DNA from: Firmicutes bacterium UBA3932 | Lineage (GTDB): Bacteria > Bacillota > Clostridia > Peptostreptococcales > Anaerovoracaceae | Reading direction: 5' to 3' | NCBI GenBank assembly: GCA_002385825.1 | Contig: DGEG01000170.1 | Location: 1-6,553, forward strand | Length of the DNA: 6,553 nucleotides | Shown here: piece by piece, positions 1 to 6,510 of the stretch | Layout: each line of letters begins with the position of its first letter | How positions within the stretch are numbered: position 1 is the first letter of the stretch | Notes under the pieces: generated by a model | Told to the model about the DNA's origin: nothing | Seen by the model: only the letters and a program-made list of their open reading frames with translations | Database searches by the model: none | Translations under genes and position numbers: made by a program

Positions 1-52
1 AACTTGTTATTGCAATTCAGGAAACAATGTTACAAGACAAGGGGATTCGGAT

Positions 53-535
53 ATGGACGTCATAAAAAAAGCGGGTATTATAGGGGGCGCTGTGGTAGGA
101 GGCATCATCGGCGGTACTGTCTCCATAATAGGGCATGTGGCAAAGAATAAATTTGTGGATGAACTTGGTGAAAGCATAGTCGACTCCACCATTCTTACAG
201 GCACCATCGCCGGGCAGATTGCCAGCGGAGCCGCCGATATGATCAAGGGCAGCATACAAAAAGAACCGGAATGCATCGACGATGGAAAGAAAGATCTTAA
301 AGCCGGCGGAAGAAAAATCATTAATAACTATGTCACCAATGCTAAATTAATCGTCAACAACAGCGGCGACATCGTCAAAGGAGTTAAAGACAGAGACATA
401 AAGAGGGTTCTCAACGGCGCTAAAACCCTCGGTAAGATGGCTGCAATCGGGGCCATTACCGTTGGCGCAATAAAAATCGAGCCCGACAAGGAAAAGGGTA
501 AAGATAAGGACAAAGACGAATTCAGCCCTGAGTAA
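53..535 (+). CDS. Hypothetical glycine-zipper protein, 160 aa
   Basis: I do not recognise a family. The ATG at 53 follows an AAGGGG ribosome-binding site (39-44) at 8 bases, which supports this start. Residues 8-29 form a hydrophobic stretch with regularly spaced glycines (GIIGGAVVGGIIGG), typical of glycine-zipper segments that pack in or against membranes. A second small-residue stretch lies at about 49-62 (TGTIAGQIASGAA) and a third hydrophobic patch at about 127-140. The middle is lysine-rich and mixed in charge. The tail (142-156) is low-complexity Lys/Asp (KGKDKDKDE). There is no clear cleavable signal peptide and only one cysteine (C74). It is the only plus-strand gene and runs convergently into the GH18 gene, overlapping it by 14 bases at the stop codons. 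A membrane-associated or pore-like protein is possible but is inference only. The reading frame looks real because of the ribosome-binding site and the coherent composition. Confidence 0.72.
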   Translation: MDVIKKAGIIGGAVVGGIIGGTVSIIGHVAKNKFVDELGESIVDSTILTGTIAGQIASGAADMIKGSIQKEPECIDDGKKDLKAGGRKIINNYVTNAKLIVNNSGDIVKGVKDRDIKRVLNGAKTLGKMAAIGAITVGAIKIEPDKEKGKDKDKDEFSPE

Positions 536-1523
536 ATACCTCGGCGGGACTGCTGAGTTTCCTGACCCCGAACATGGAGTGCAGCACTTCCCAGTTCTCA
601 GGAAAATAATCCATCAGATTCCAATAGCTTACTCCTGCCAAACCATACTCGGCAACGAGATTCAGCTTGGCTCGTATGCTCGCCTCGTTTTCAAACCATA
701 CCTCGTGCTCCCTGCCCAACTCGTCAAAATATCGATAAAAGGGCGTTTGCGCCACTTCATCAAATTGTATCTGGGCTCCAACTCGGGCCGCTCTCTCTAC
801 AGCCTCCGTGTTGGAGATTTTTTCTGCCATGGACTGGCCTTCAACAAAAGGCAAAGTCCAATCGTAACCATAATTGGGGATTCCCATAAGGATTTTCGAA
901 GGCGGAATCTGCGTCACCCCGAAATCCAATACCCTTCTCACCAGATTTACAGGAGCCACGGCCATGGGCGGTCCGAACATATACCCCCATTCATAGGTCA
1001 TGAGAAGTGAGAGATTGGCCGCCTCACCCAACAGAGCGTAATCGTGACCTTCATAGAGAAGCCCAGGTTGCTCCGCATAGGTCTTAGGAGCTATGGCCAC
1101 GGCCACCATATACCCCTCCGGATTCAGACGCTGCCTTGTCTGTTCTACGAAGGATGCGTATGCTTCCCGGTCTTCGGCAAAAAGGAATTCAAAATCGAAG
1201 TCGACACCCCCCAGCCCTTTGGTCCGGATATTATTGAGGATATTTTCCACCAACCGGTTCCTCGCTTCCGGATTGTTTAATACGGTGCTTGCCAGCTGGC
1301 TGTCGAAAGTTCCCGCTTCATTCATAGCAGCAAGCACCATAAGCGGCACCACGCCATTGGCTCTTGCGGCTTCAATCAGCGATTCCTCATCAAGCTGGAT
1401 CAATTCCCCTTCTGCCGTAATACCATATGTAAATAGCGACAGCATTGAAAGATGAGGCAGTGTGGCCTGAAGTACTGCCGTATCGACAAAGGGATACATG
1501 TAACCGTTGACCAATATATCCAT
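522..1523 (-). CDS. GH18 family hydrolase, YaaH/SleL-like (spore cortex/peptidoglycan N-acetylglucosaminidase type)
   Basis: This 333-residue protein consists of a single glycoside hydrolase 18 domain. The catalytic signature is GGVDFDFE at residues 105-112, with Glu112 as the expected acid and Asp108 and Asp110 as its partners. Further YaaH/SleL hallmarks are MTYEWG (175-180) followed by GPPMAVAP, MGIPNYGYDW (213-222), and a C-terminal VSYWNL (298-303) before FPENW. In Bacillus, enzymes of this subfamily sit in the spore coat/cortex layer and cleave cortex fragments during germination. Those proteins usually carry N-terminal LysM repeats. This one begins directly in the first barrel strand (VNGYMYPF) and has no LysM, signal peptide or membrane anchor, so how it would be targeted is unclear. 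The ATG at 1523 is preceded by GGGAGG (1531-1536) at 7 bases. It lies 59 bases after the sigma-factor gene, probably in the same transcript. Substrate and spore role are inferred from family similarity. Confidence 0.9.
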   Translation of the reverse strand: MDILVNGYMYPFVDTAVLQATLPHLSMLSLFTYGITAEGELIQLDEESLIEAARANGVVPLMVLAAMNEAGTFDSQLASTVLNNPEARNRLVENILNNIRTKGLGGVDFDFEFLFAEDREAYASFVEQTRQRLNPEGYMVAVAIAPKTYAEQPGLLYEGHDYALLGEAANLSLLMTYEWGYMFGPPMAVAPVNLVRRVLDFGVTQIPPSKILMGIPNYGYDWTLPFVEGQSMAEKISNTEAVERAARVGAQIQFDEVAQTPFYRYFDELGREHEVWFENEASIRAKLNLVAEYGLAGVSYWNLMDYFPENWEVLHSMFGVRKLSSPAEVFTQG

Positions 1524-1530
1524 TCATACG

Positions 1531-1564
1531 CCTCCCTTTATGAAATATATGTATTTAAGGGAGG
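1531..1564 (-). promoter_or_regulatory. Inverted repeat that can sequester the GH18 ribosome-binding site
   Basis: On the minus-strand transcript, CCTCCCTT (1564-1557) is a perfect 8-base complement of AAGGGAGG (1538-1531), which is the ribosome-binding site of the GH18 gene. The 18-base A/T-rich loop contains AAAT and ATTT, which could add four more pairs and leave a CATA bulge. Folded, the whole Shine-Dalgarno sequence is paired and translation should be blocked. The repeat is seen directly. A role as a translational switch, thermosensor or protein-binding site is inferred. It has no U-run on the transcribed strand, so it does not look like a terminator. Confidence 0.55.
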
Positions 1565-1582
1565 TTTATGCCAATTGAGTTT

Positions 1583-2119
1583 TCATACTCCTAATATATT
1601 ATGTTTTCTTTTGTTAAGCTTCTCTTTCAAGGCTTTCAAGGCCCTGCGATGTCGAGATACCACCGTGTTATAATTTGACCTCGTCAACTTTGCCACGTCC
1701 CGTAAGGGCTGTTCATAAAAATAGTGAAGTAATATGACCTGCATACTCTCCGTTGGAAGTTCCCCTATCGCTGCAAGCAGAATCCTGCGTTCTTCTTTAC
1801 TCAATAGATTCAGCAATCCATCCTCTTCCGCCTGCACTTTCTTAACTTCTTCCAATCTATTTACCAACGCATTGTGAGACTTTCCCTTACTGTAATAATC
1901 ATATAACTTGTTTTTTGCCATTGTTAACAACGCTTTTTTAACATTTGAATATTGTTTTATAACGTGGATCTTCCTCCAGGCCGTTGTCATAGTTTCCTGG
2001 GCAATATCCCATGCTAGTTGGCAATCTCTCGTTGCTGTCTTCAAAAACTTTAGTATATATTCATAATGCCTTTGCACTTCTTCCTCGAAGAATTTAACAT
2101 TTTGACTGCAGGAATCCAT
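1583..2119 (-). CDS. RNA polymerase sigma factor, sigma-70 family (ECF-like)
   Basis: The 178-residue product has the two-domain layout and size of extracytoplasmic-function sigma factors. The sigma-2 region covers about residues 14-80. It includes AWDIAQETMTTAWRKI (36-51), which corresponds to the core-binding and -10 recognition helices, and then KKALLTMAKNKLYDYY. The sigma-4 region (about 113-168) includes LPTESMQVILLHYFY and a helix-turn-helix, LRDVAKLTRSNYNTVVSRHR, expected to read the -35 element. The ATG at 2119 is fixed by an in-frame stop nine bases upstream (2126-2128). The best ribosome-binding site, GGGAGG (2133-2138), is rather far away at 13 bases. No anti-sigma gene lies next to it; the downstream partner is the GH18 hydrolase. 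The gene is visibly AT-richer than polC: bases 1861-1920 contain 20 G/C, against 34 in 5341-5400. This could mean different ancestry or weak selection. The regulon and the signal are unknown. Confidence 0.85.
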   Translation of the reverse strand: MDSCSQNVKFFEEEVQRHYEYILKFLKTATRDCQLAWDIAQETMTTAWRKIHVIKQYSNVKKALLTMAKNKLYDYYSKGKSHNALVNRLEEVKKVQAEEDGLLNLLSKEERRILLAAIGELPTESMQVILLHYFYEQPLRDVAKLTRSNYNTVVSRHRRALKALKEKLNKRKHNILGV

Positions 2120-2150
2120 TAACAGTTAAGCGCCTCCCTACGCTCCTACC

Positions 2151-2191
2151 TGTAAAAAGTGCCTGACAAACTTGTAAAAAGTGTCAGGCAC
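2151..2191. repeat. REP-like short element: direct repeat nested with inverted repeat
   Basis: TGTAAAAAGTG occurs twice (2151-2161 and 2173-2183). Each copy runs into a short TGACA/TGTCAGGCA-type sequence. The arms GTGCCTGACA (2159-2168) and TGTCAGGCAC (2182-2191) are perfect inverted repeats. Read on the minus strand, both arms are followed by ACTTTTTACA. Such compact units with direct and inverted symmetry resemble dispersed extragenic palindromes, some of which are moved by REP-associated tyrosine transposases. Only one element is visible here, so dispersal cannot be shown. Confidence 0.45.
2154..2191 (-). terminator. Probable Rho-independent terminator of polC
   Basis: On the minus strand, 43 bases after the polC stop codon, a perfect 10-base-pair stem (2191-2182 with 2168-2159) with a 13-base loop is followed at once by five T residues (2158-2154). 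The stem is about 60% G/C. Stem plus U-run fits intrinsic termination of the ispG-polC transcript and would separate it from the sigma/GH18 pair. The plus-strand side has no matching T-run after the stem, so it looks one-directional. The loop is longer than in most strong terminators. Confidence 0.6.
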
Positions 2192-2233
2192 CAAATACAA
2201 GTAACATATTAACAATAACGGATGATGCTTTTA

Positions 2234-5200
2234 TTAGAACAGGGTTAGTTGGTTAGATTCAGGCAGGCCCTTTAAGGCGCCCATTTTCTCAAGTGCCTCG
2301 ATGGCAGTTTTGTTCAGTTTCGCCCGCTCCCGCATATCGTCCACCGACAGGAATGGTCCCTGATCCCTGGCTTCGGCAAGATTGGTTGCCGCAGTATCTC
2401 CCACTCCTGCAACAGCACGGAAGGGCAGCAGTATCTTCCCGTCTTTTATGGTGAATTTTAAAGCAACTGATTCGGCAAGATCCACTCCGCAAAATTCAAA
2501 TCCTCTGGCATACATTTCATAGGCCACTTCCAACACAGTAAGCTCGTCCGTTTCCTTCTGAGTAGCGTTTTTTCCTTTGCCTTCGATTTCTTTTATCTTC
2601 TTCCATATGGTCTCTGGTCCGCTCAGGATGACCTCTGCATTAAAGTCGGCAATTTTCATGGTGAAGAACGTGGCGTAGAAGGCTAAGGGGTAATAAACTT
2701 TATAGTATGCGATCCTGTAAGACATCATCACATAAGCAACCGCGTGGGCTTTGGGGAACATGTATTTGATCCTTCTACAGGACTCGATGTACCACTTGGG
2801 CACATTGTATTCCTCCATGGTTTTCGCCTCTTCGTCGGTGATGCCTCTTCCCTTCCGCACGTTCTCCATTATTTTGAAAGAAGTCTTCGGAGGCAGTCCC
2901 TTAGCGATAAGATAGTTCATGATATCGTCCCGGGTGCATATTACCTCCTGGATGCCCGCTTCTTCGCTTTGAATCACATTCTGGGCGTTGTTGATCCACA
3001 CGTCCGTTCCGTGGGACAGGCCGGATATGCGTATCAGATCGGAGAAAAGGGTCGGCTTAATATCATCCAGCATTTGCCGGACAAATTGGGTTCCGAATTC
3101 CGGAATTCCGTAGGTGCCGTGGGTCAGCGGATAGTTTTCCGCCTTTATATCCAAACTTCTGGTCCCTTTAAATATGGCGTCCACCTTTTCGTCTTTCAAC
3201 GGAACCTCCAGCGGATCCACTCCGGTCATATCCTCCAGCATGCGGATCATGGAAGGCACATCGTGCCCAAGAATGTCCAACTTCAAAAGGTTTTCATCTA
3301 TGGAATGATAATCGAAATGGGTGGTAATGATGTCGGTATTCATATCGTTGGCGGGCCGCTGTATGGGACAGAACTCATAGATTTCATGACCCTGGGGCAA
3401 TATAATGATTCCTCCCGGATGTTGTCCCGTAGTCCTCCTGACCCCGGTGCACTGCATGGTCAGCCTCTCCGTCTCCCACTTGCTCACGTTCTTTCCTTTT
3501 TCCTCGAAGTATTTCCGCACAAAGCCGTAAGCTGTTTTTGCCGCCACGGTACTGATGGTCCCGGCCCGGAATACGTTTTCCTTCCCGAAGATCTCCTCAG
3601 CGTACTTATGGGCAACCGCCTGATATTCTCCTGCGAAATTCAGATCGATATCCGGCTCTTTGTCTCCTTCAAAGCCCAGGAACGTCTCAAAAGGAATGTT
3701 GAAGCCGTCTTTCCGATAGGGCTGGCTGCATTTTGGGCAACACTTATCGGGAAGGTCGACGCCGCAATCATATGTATTGTCCGTTATAAATTCGGAATGC
3801 TTGCATTCCGGATTCGGACATATGTAATGGGCGGGCAGCGGGTTCACTTCGGTGATACCAGCCATGGTGGCTGCAAAGGATGACCCCACTGAACCTCTTG
3901 ACCCAACGAGATAACCGTCGGAAAGCGACTGCTTTACAAGAAGATGAGCAGAAACATAGAGCACTGCATAGCCGTTGCTGATAATGGAATTAAGCTCTCT
4001 TTCCAACCTGTTGGCCACGATTTCCGGCAGCGGATCTCCGTAAATGCTTTTCGCCCGGCTCATGCAGGTTTCGCGAAGCATTTCTTCTGAATTGGGAATC
4101 ACAGGACGGAAGCTTCCCTCCGGCACAGGAGATACAATTTCCACGGCATCGGCTATCCGGTTGGGATTTTCAATGACCACCTTGCGGGCAACTTCCTCGC
4201 CAAGATAGGAAAACTCCTCCAACATCTGATCTGTGGTACGCAAATACAGCCCTTCCCCGCTTTCCGCATCTTTATAGCCCTGACCGGCCATGAGAATTTT
4301 TCTGTTGAGAGCTTCCGCTTCCTTTATGTAATGGACGTCGCAGGTAGCAACGACGGGTATATTGTGGCTTTCTCCAAGCCGGACAATCCTTCGATTTAAC
4401 TCTTTGAGTTCCTCCTCATCCGCCACCCTGCTTTCATTGACCAGGAAGCGATTGTTGGAAAGGGGCTGAATCTCAAGATAGTCGTAAAGGGAAAGGATTT
4501 CCTCCATCCGGGACTCGGACAAATTGTTCAATACACCCTGAAACACTTCCCCCGCTTCGCAGGCAGAGCCGATGATAAGGCCTTCCCTGTGAGCCTTAAG
4601 AAGGGACTTGGGGATTCTTGGCCTTCTATAGAAATATTCCAGGTGGGACAGGGATACCAGCTTGTAGAGATTCATTATTCCCTGCCGGTCTTTTGCAAGT
4701 AAAATAATATGATAGCTTGGTGCCGCCTTGTAATCAAAGCTGCCTCCTTCCGGCACCGATTCGTCGTCCACCAAATATCCTTCAAGTCCGTAGATGATCT
4801 TTATGTCCAGCTTTTTCTTGCGAACAAATTTTGCCGCATCGGGGAAAGACTGCACCACTCCGTGATCCGTAATGGCCACCGCTTTATGTCCCCAAGCCGC
4901 AGCCGTTTCGATCAAATCCTGCACATCGCAAAGCCCGTCCATGGCGCTCATCTTAGTATGGGCATGAAGTTCTACCCGTTTCTGTTCCGCATTGTCTGTG
5001 ACCCGGGGCACTTCTATCTTTTCCACATCCCTGGCCCGTATCACATTGTCTCCCTCAAAGCTGTCAAATTCCAGGGGACCCCGAACCTTTATGTAATCTC
5101 CTGTGGAAAGGAATTCATCGATCTCCTTCCACTTCTTTTCGCTCACAAAGAATTTTACACAGGCCGAATCGGAAAAGTCAGTGATCAGATACGAGACCAG

Positions 5201-5695
5201 CTGCTTTTCATTTTTTATGCTTCTGGCTTCCTTTTGAAAAATCTGACCTTCCACGACCACAGTATCGCTGCCGGGAACAATTTCCGAAATGGATACTGCC
5301 GGCTCTTCTATTTTCTTCCCCATGACCTGATTGCCGACGATAGGGCTCTCTTTTCTCTTCCTGCCACCGTTTCCCACCCGGAAACCGCTTCCGCCGTTAT
5401 CGCTCTCCCCGTTTTGCCCCTGCTCCAATAGGCGCAATACCTCCGCTTCCGGCGGCAGAGTATCCATATATACGAATCGAACCTCCGCGCCGGATATCTG
5501 GGGAAACGCGCTGCACAGCAAAAGCTGCATGGTATTTTCGTCGCCTTTGGCAGGCATAAAATTGAGACCGACCTCCAAAGTCAAAATGTTTGTCTCTTTA
5601 TCGATGGTGGCCTGTCTCACATAAAAACGATAGTTTTCCTTAGGTTTCTTTTTAATGCTGTTCCAACTGATGCTGCTTTCAAGTAATGCTTTCAA
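2234..5695 (-). CDS. polC: DNA polymerase III alpha subunit, PolC type, lacking the exonuclease domain
   Basis: PolC is the replicative DNA polymerase of low-GC Gram-positive bacteria. Domains in order are: a short N-terminal domain (1-90); a Gly-rich linker (about 91-125); an OB fold (about 130-230); PHP part 1 (240-311) with HAH at 244-246, TDH at 276-278 and Glu305; PHP part 2 (from 328) with His329, GSACEAGEVF (376-385) and CDVH (452-455); a zinc module with C626, C631, C653 and C656; palm motif PDIDLNF (Asp682, Asp684) and LKLDILG (Asp807); and a C-terminal clamp-binding motif QLTLF (1149-1153). Length is 1153 residues against about 1440 in Bacillus. The DEDDh proofreading exonuclease normally placed between the two PHP parts is absent, with only about 16 linker residues there. 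The second, KH-like half of the N-terminal domain also seems missing. The frame is open throughout. The start is TTG at 5695 behind AGGAAGGA; an in-frame TGA at 5723-5725 leaves no ATG or GTG option upstream. Its place after ispG is the usual polC locus. Confidence 0.96.
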   Translation of the reverse strand: MKALLESSISWNSIKKKPKENYRFYVRQATIDKETNILTLEVGLNFMPAKGDENTMQLLLCSAFPQISGAEVRFVYMDTLPPEAEVLRLLEQGQNGESDNGGSGFRVGNGGRKRKESPIVGNQVMGKKIEEPAVSISEIVPGSDTVVVEGQIFQKEARSIKNEKQLVSYLITDFSDSACVKFFVSEKKWKEIDEFLSTGDYIKVRGPLEFDSFEGDNVIRARDVEKIEVPRVTDNAEQKRVELHAHTKMSAMDGLCDVQDLIETAAAWGHKAVAITDHGVVQSFPDAAKFVRKKKLDIKIIYGLEGYLVDDESVPEGGSFDYKAAPSYHIILLAKDRQGIMNLYKLVSLSHLEYFYRRPRIPKSLLKAHREGLIIGSACEAGEVFQGVLNNLSESRMEEILSLYDYLEIQPLSNNRFLVNESRVADEEELKELNRRIVRLGESHNIPVVATCDVHYIKEAEALNRKILMAGQGYKDAESGEGLYLRTTDQMLEEFSYLGEEVARKVVIENPNRIADAVEIVSPVPEGSFRPVIPNSEEMLRETCMSRAKSIYGDPLPEIVANRLERELNSIISNGYAVLYVSAHLLVKQSLSDGYLVGSRGSVGSSFAATMAGITEVNPLPAHYICPNPECKHSEFITDNTYDCGVDLPDKCCPKCSQPYRKDGFNIPFETFLGFEGDKEPDIDLNFAGEYQAVAHKYAEEIFGKENVFRAGTISTVAAKTAYGFVRKYFEEKGKNVSKWETERLTMQCTGVRRTTGQHPGGIIILPQGHEIYEFCPIQRPANDMNTDIITTHFDYHSIDENLLKLDILGHDVPSMIRMLEDMTGVDPLEVPLKDEKVDAIFKGTRSLDIKAENYPLTHGTYGIPEFGTQFVRQMLDDIKPTLFSDLIRISGLSHGTDVWINNAQNVIQSEEAGIQEVICTRDDIMNYLIAKGLPPKTSFKIMENVRKGRGITDEEAKTMEEYNVPKWYIESCRRIKYMFPKAHAVAYVMMSYRIAYYKVYYPLAFYATFFTMKIADFNAEVILSGPETIWKKIKEIEGKGKNATQKETDELTVLEVAYEMYARGFEFCGVDLAESVALKFTIKDGKILLPFRAVAGVGDTAATNLAEARDQGPFLSVDDMRERAKLNKTAIEALEKMGALKGLPESNQLTLF

Positions 5696-5710
5696 GTCTG
5701 TCCTTCCTCT
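5695..5710 (-). promoter_or_regulatory. polC ribosome-binding site with TTG start
   Basis: AGAGGAAGGA (5710-5701) lies 5 bases before TTG (5695-5693). No ATG or GTG lies in frame between the upstream stop (5723-5725) and this TTG, and the next in-frame methionine is residue 47, inside the N-terminal domain. The TTG start is therefore favoured. It may lower initiation compared with ATG. Confidence 0.7.
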
Positions 5711-5826
5711 GTTCCAGTTTTTTCAGTCTCCTTTTTGTAAAAAACCTTGAAAGAAATAGCTAAACCGACTAAGCCGGCAGTTTTAAAGTTCCATTAAAGG
5801 ATAATACCACGTATTTCGCTAAAAAG

Positions 5827-6443
5827 CTATCTCTCTTGGGAATCTTCAAGCTCACTGTCTATCATGTCGAAAAGCAGATTTAGACTTTCTTCCGCCGGGT
5901 AGGTTCCGATAAGTGCGCCTTTTTTAAACAGAGCGCTTCTCCCTCCGCCGAAGGCTATTCCCATGTCTGCATCTGAAGCTTCCCCCGGGCCGTTTACTTC
6001 GCAGCCCATAACGGCTATCTTGATAGGTTTCCGGCCTTCCTTCGCCCATCTTTCCTGATAGGGAGCAAGTCTTTCTTCTACTTGATCCGCCAGCCTGACC
6101 AGATCTACCCGGGTTCTCCCGCAAGTGGGACATGAGATTAATTCAATGCCGCTTTTTCGCAGACCCACGGCGTGCAGAAGTTCTTTTGCAAAGCGGACCT
6201 CTTCTACGGGATCTCCCGTGAGGGAAACCCTCATGGTATCGCCGATTCCGGCCAACAGCAACGCACCTATCCCTACGGCGGATTTGATTTTTCCCGATCT
6301 TATCGTCCCGGATTCCGTAATCCCTATATGCAAAGGATAATCCAATTCTTTGGCGATAATGCAGTGGGCGTCGTAATTTAATTTCACATCTGAGGCTTTC
6401 AGGGATACGACTATGTCGTTAAAATCCATGGCCTCAATAAGAC
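5827..6443 (-). CDS. ispG: 4-hydroxy-3-methylbut-2-enyl diphosphate synthase (flavodoxin), C-terminal part
   Basis: IspG (GcpE) converts methylerythritol cyclodiphosphate to HMBPP in the MEP isoprenoid pathway, using a [4Fe-4S] cluster. The visible part holds the end of the TIM-barrel domain, with VVSLKASDV and HIGITESGTIRSGKIKSAVG, and the whole cluster-binding domain. The ligands are CPTC (6132-6121), the Cys of MGCEVNGPGE (6003-6001) and the Glu of the same motif (5982-5980). The Cys-to-Glu spacing of seven matches E. coli IspG. About 205 residues are present of a usual 350-360. The gene is cut by the contig end: the frame stays open from the ATG at 6429 up to 6443 (codons for L-I-E-A), where adapter sequence begins. 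Position 6429 is therefore an internal Met, not the start. The stop is TAG at 5827. polC follows after 131 bases, an order common in Clostridia, where dxr and rseP often lie upstream. Confidence 0.95.
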
Positions 6444-6510
6444 CTGTCTCTTATACACATCTCCGAGCCCACGAGACTAAGGAGAACATCGTAAGCCGGC
6501 TTCTGCTTTG
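6444..6510 (+). other. Sequencing adapter: Nextera Tn5 mosaic end plus index and P7 tail (artefact)
   Basis: Bases 6444-6462 equal the 19-base Tn5 mosaic end used in Nextera libraries (CTGTCTCTTATACACATCT). Bases 6463-6477 equal the adjoining adapter segment CCGAGCCCACGAGAC. Next comes TAAGGAGA (6478-6485), one base from the i7 index TAAGGCGA. After it, 6486-6510 resembles the P7 tail ATCTCGTATGCCG.. ending in CTTCTGCTTG, with four mismatches and one inserted T. The order and spacing are exactly those of a short-insert read running into its adapter. This is not genomic DNA and not a natural transposon. Confidence 0.97.

Noticed and set aside
1..52. Possible promoter for the glycine-zipper gene (TTGTTA/TTGCAA near 4-15)
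   Set aside because: No convincing -10 element lies at the right distance, and the upstream sequence is cut by the window edge.
579..1455. Plus-strand open frames opposite the GH18 gene
   Set aside because: The minus-strand frame has clear GH18 catalytic motifs and a strong ribosome-binding site; the opposing frames have neither.
2744..3883. Long plus-strand open frame inside polC
   Set aside because: It is antisense to conserved PolC polymerase motifs, has no recognisable domain and is best explained as a shadow frame.
5728..5733. AAGGAG on the minus strand as the true polC ribosome-binding site, or that of a leader peptide
   Set aside because: It lies 32 bases before the TTG, and an in-frame TGA (5723-5725) blocks polC initiation there. 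The only nearby start is a CTG with almost no spacing. AGGAAGGA at 5701-5708 fits better.
5762..5783. Small hairpin (AAACTG/CGGTTT on the minus strand) between ispG and polC as a terminator or attenuator
   Set aside because: It has only six pairs, one of them G-U, and an interrupted T-rich stretch follows. This is too weak to call.
5827..6429. A complete short 200-aa protein starting at the ATG at 6429
   Set aside because: The sequence is the C-terminal part of IspG, and the frame continues in family-like codons to the adapter junction at 6443.
6444..6462. Tn5 mosaic end as evidence of a natural Tn5-like transposon
   Set aside because: It is followed in exact order by the Nextera adapter, an i7-like index and a P7-like tail. 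There is no transposase and no second end.
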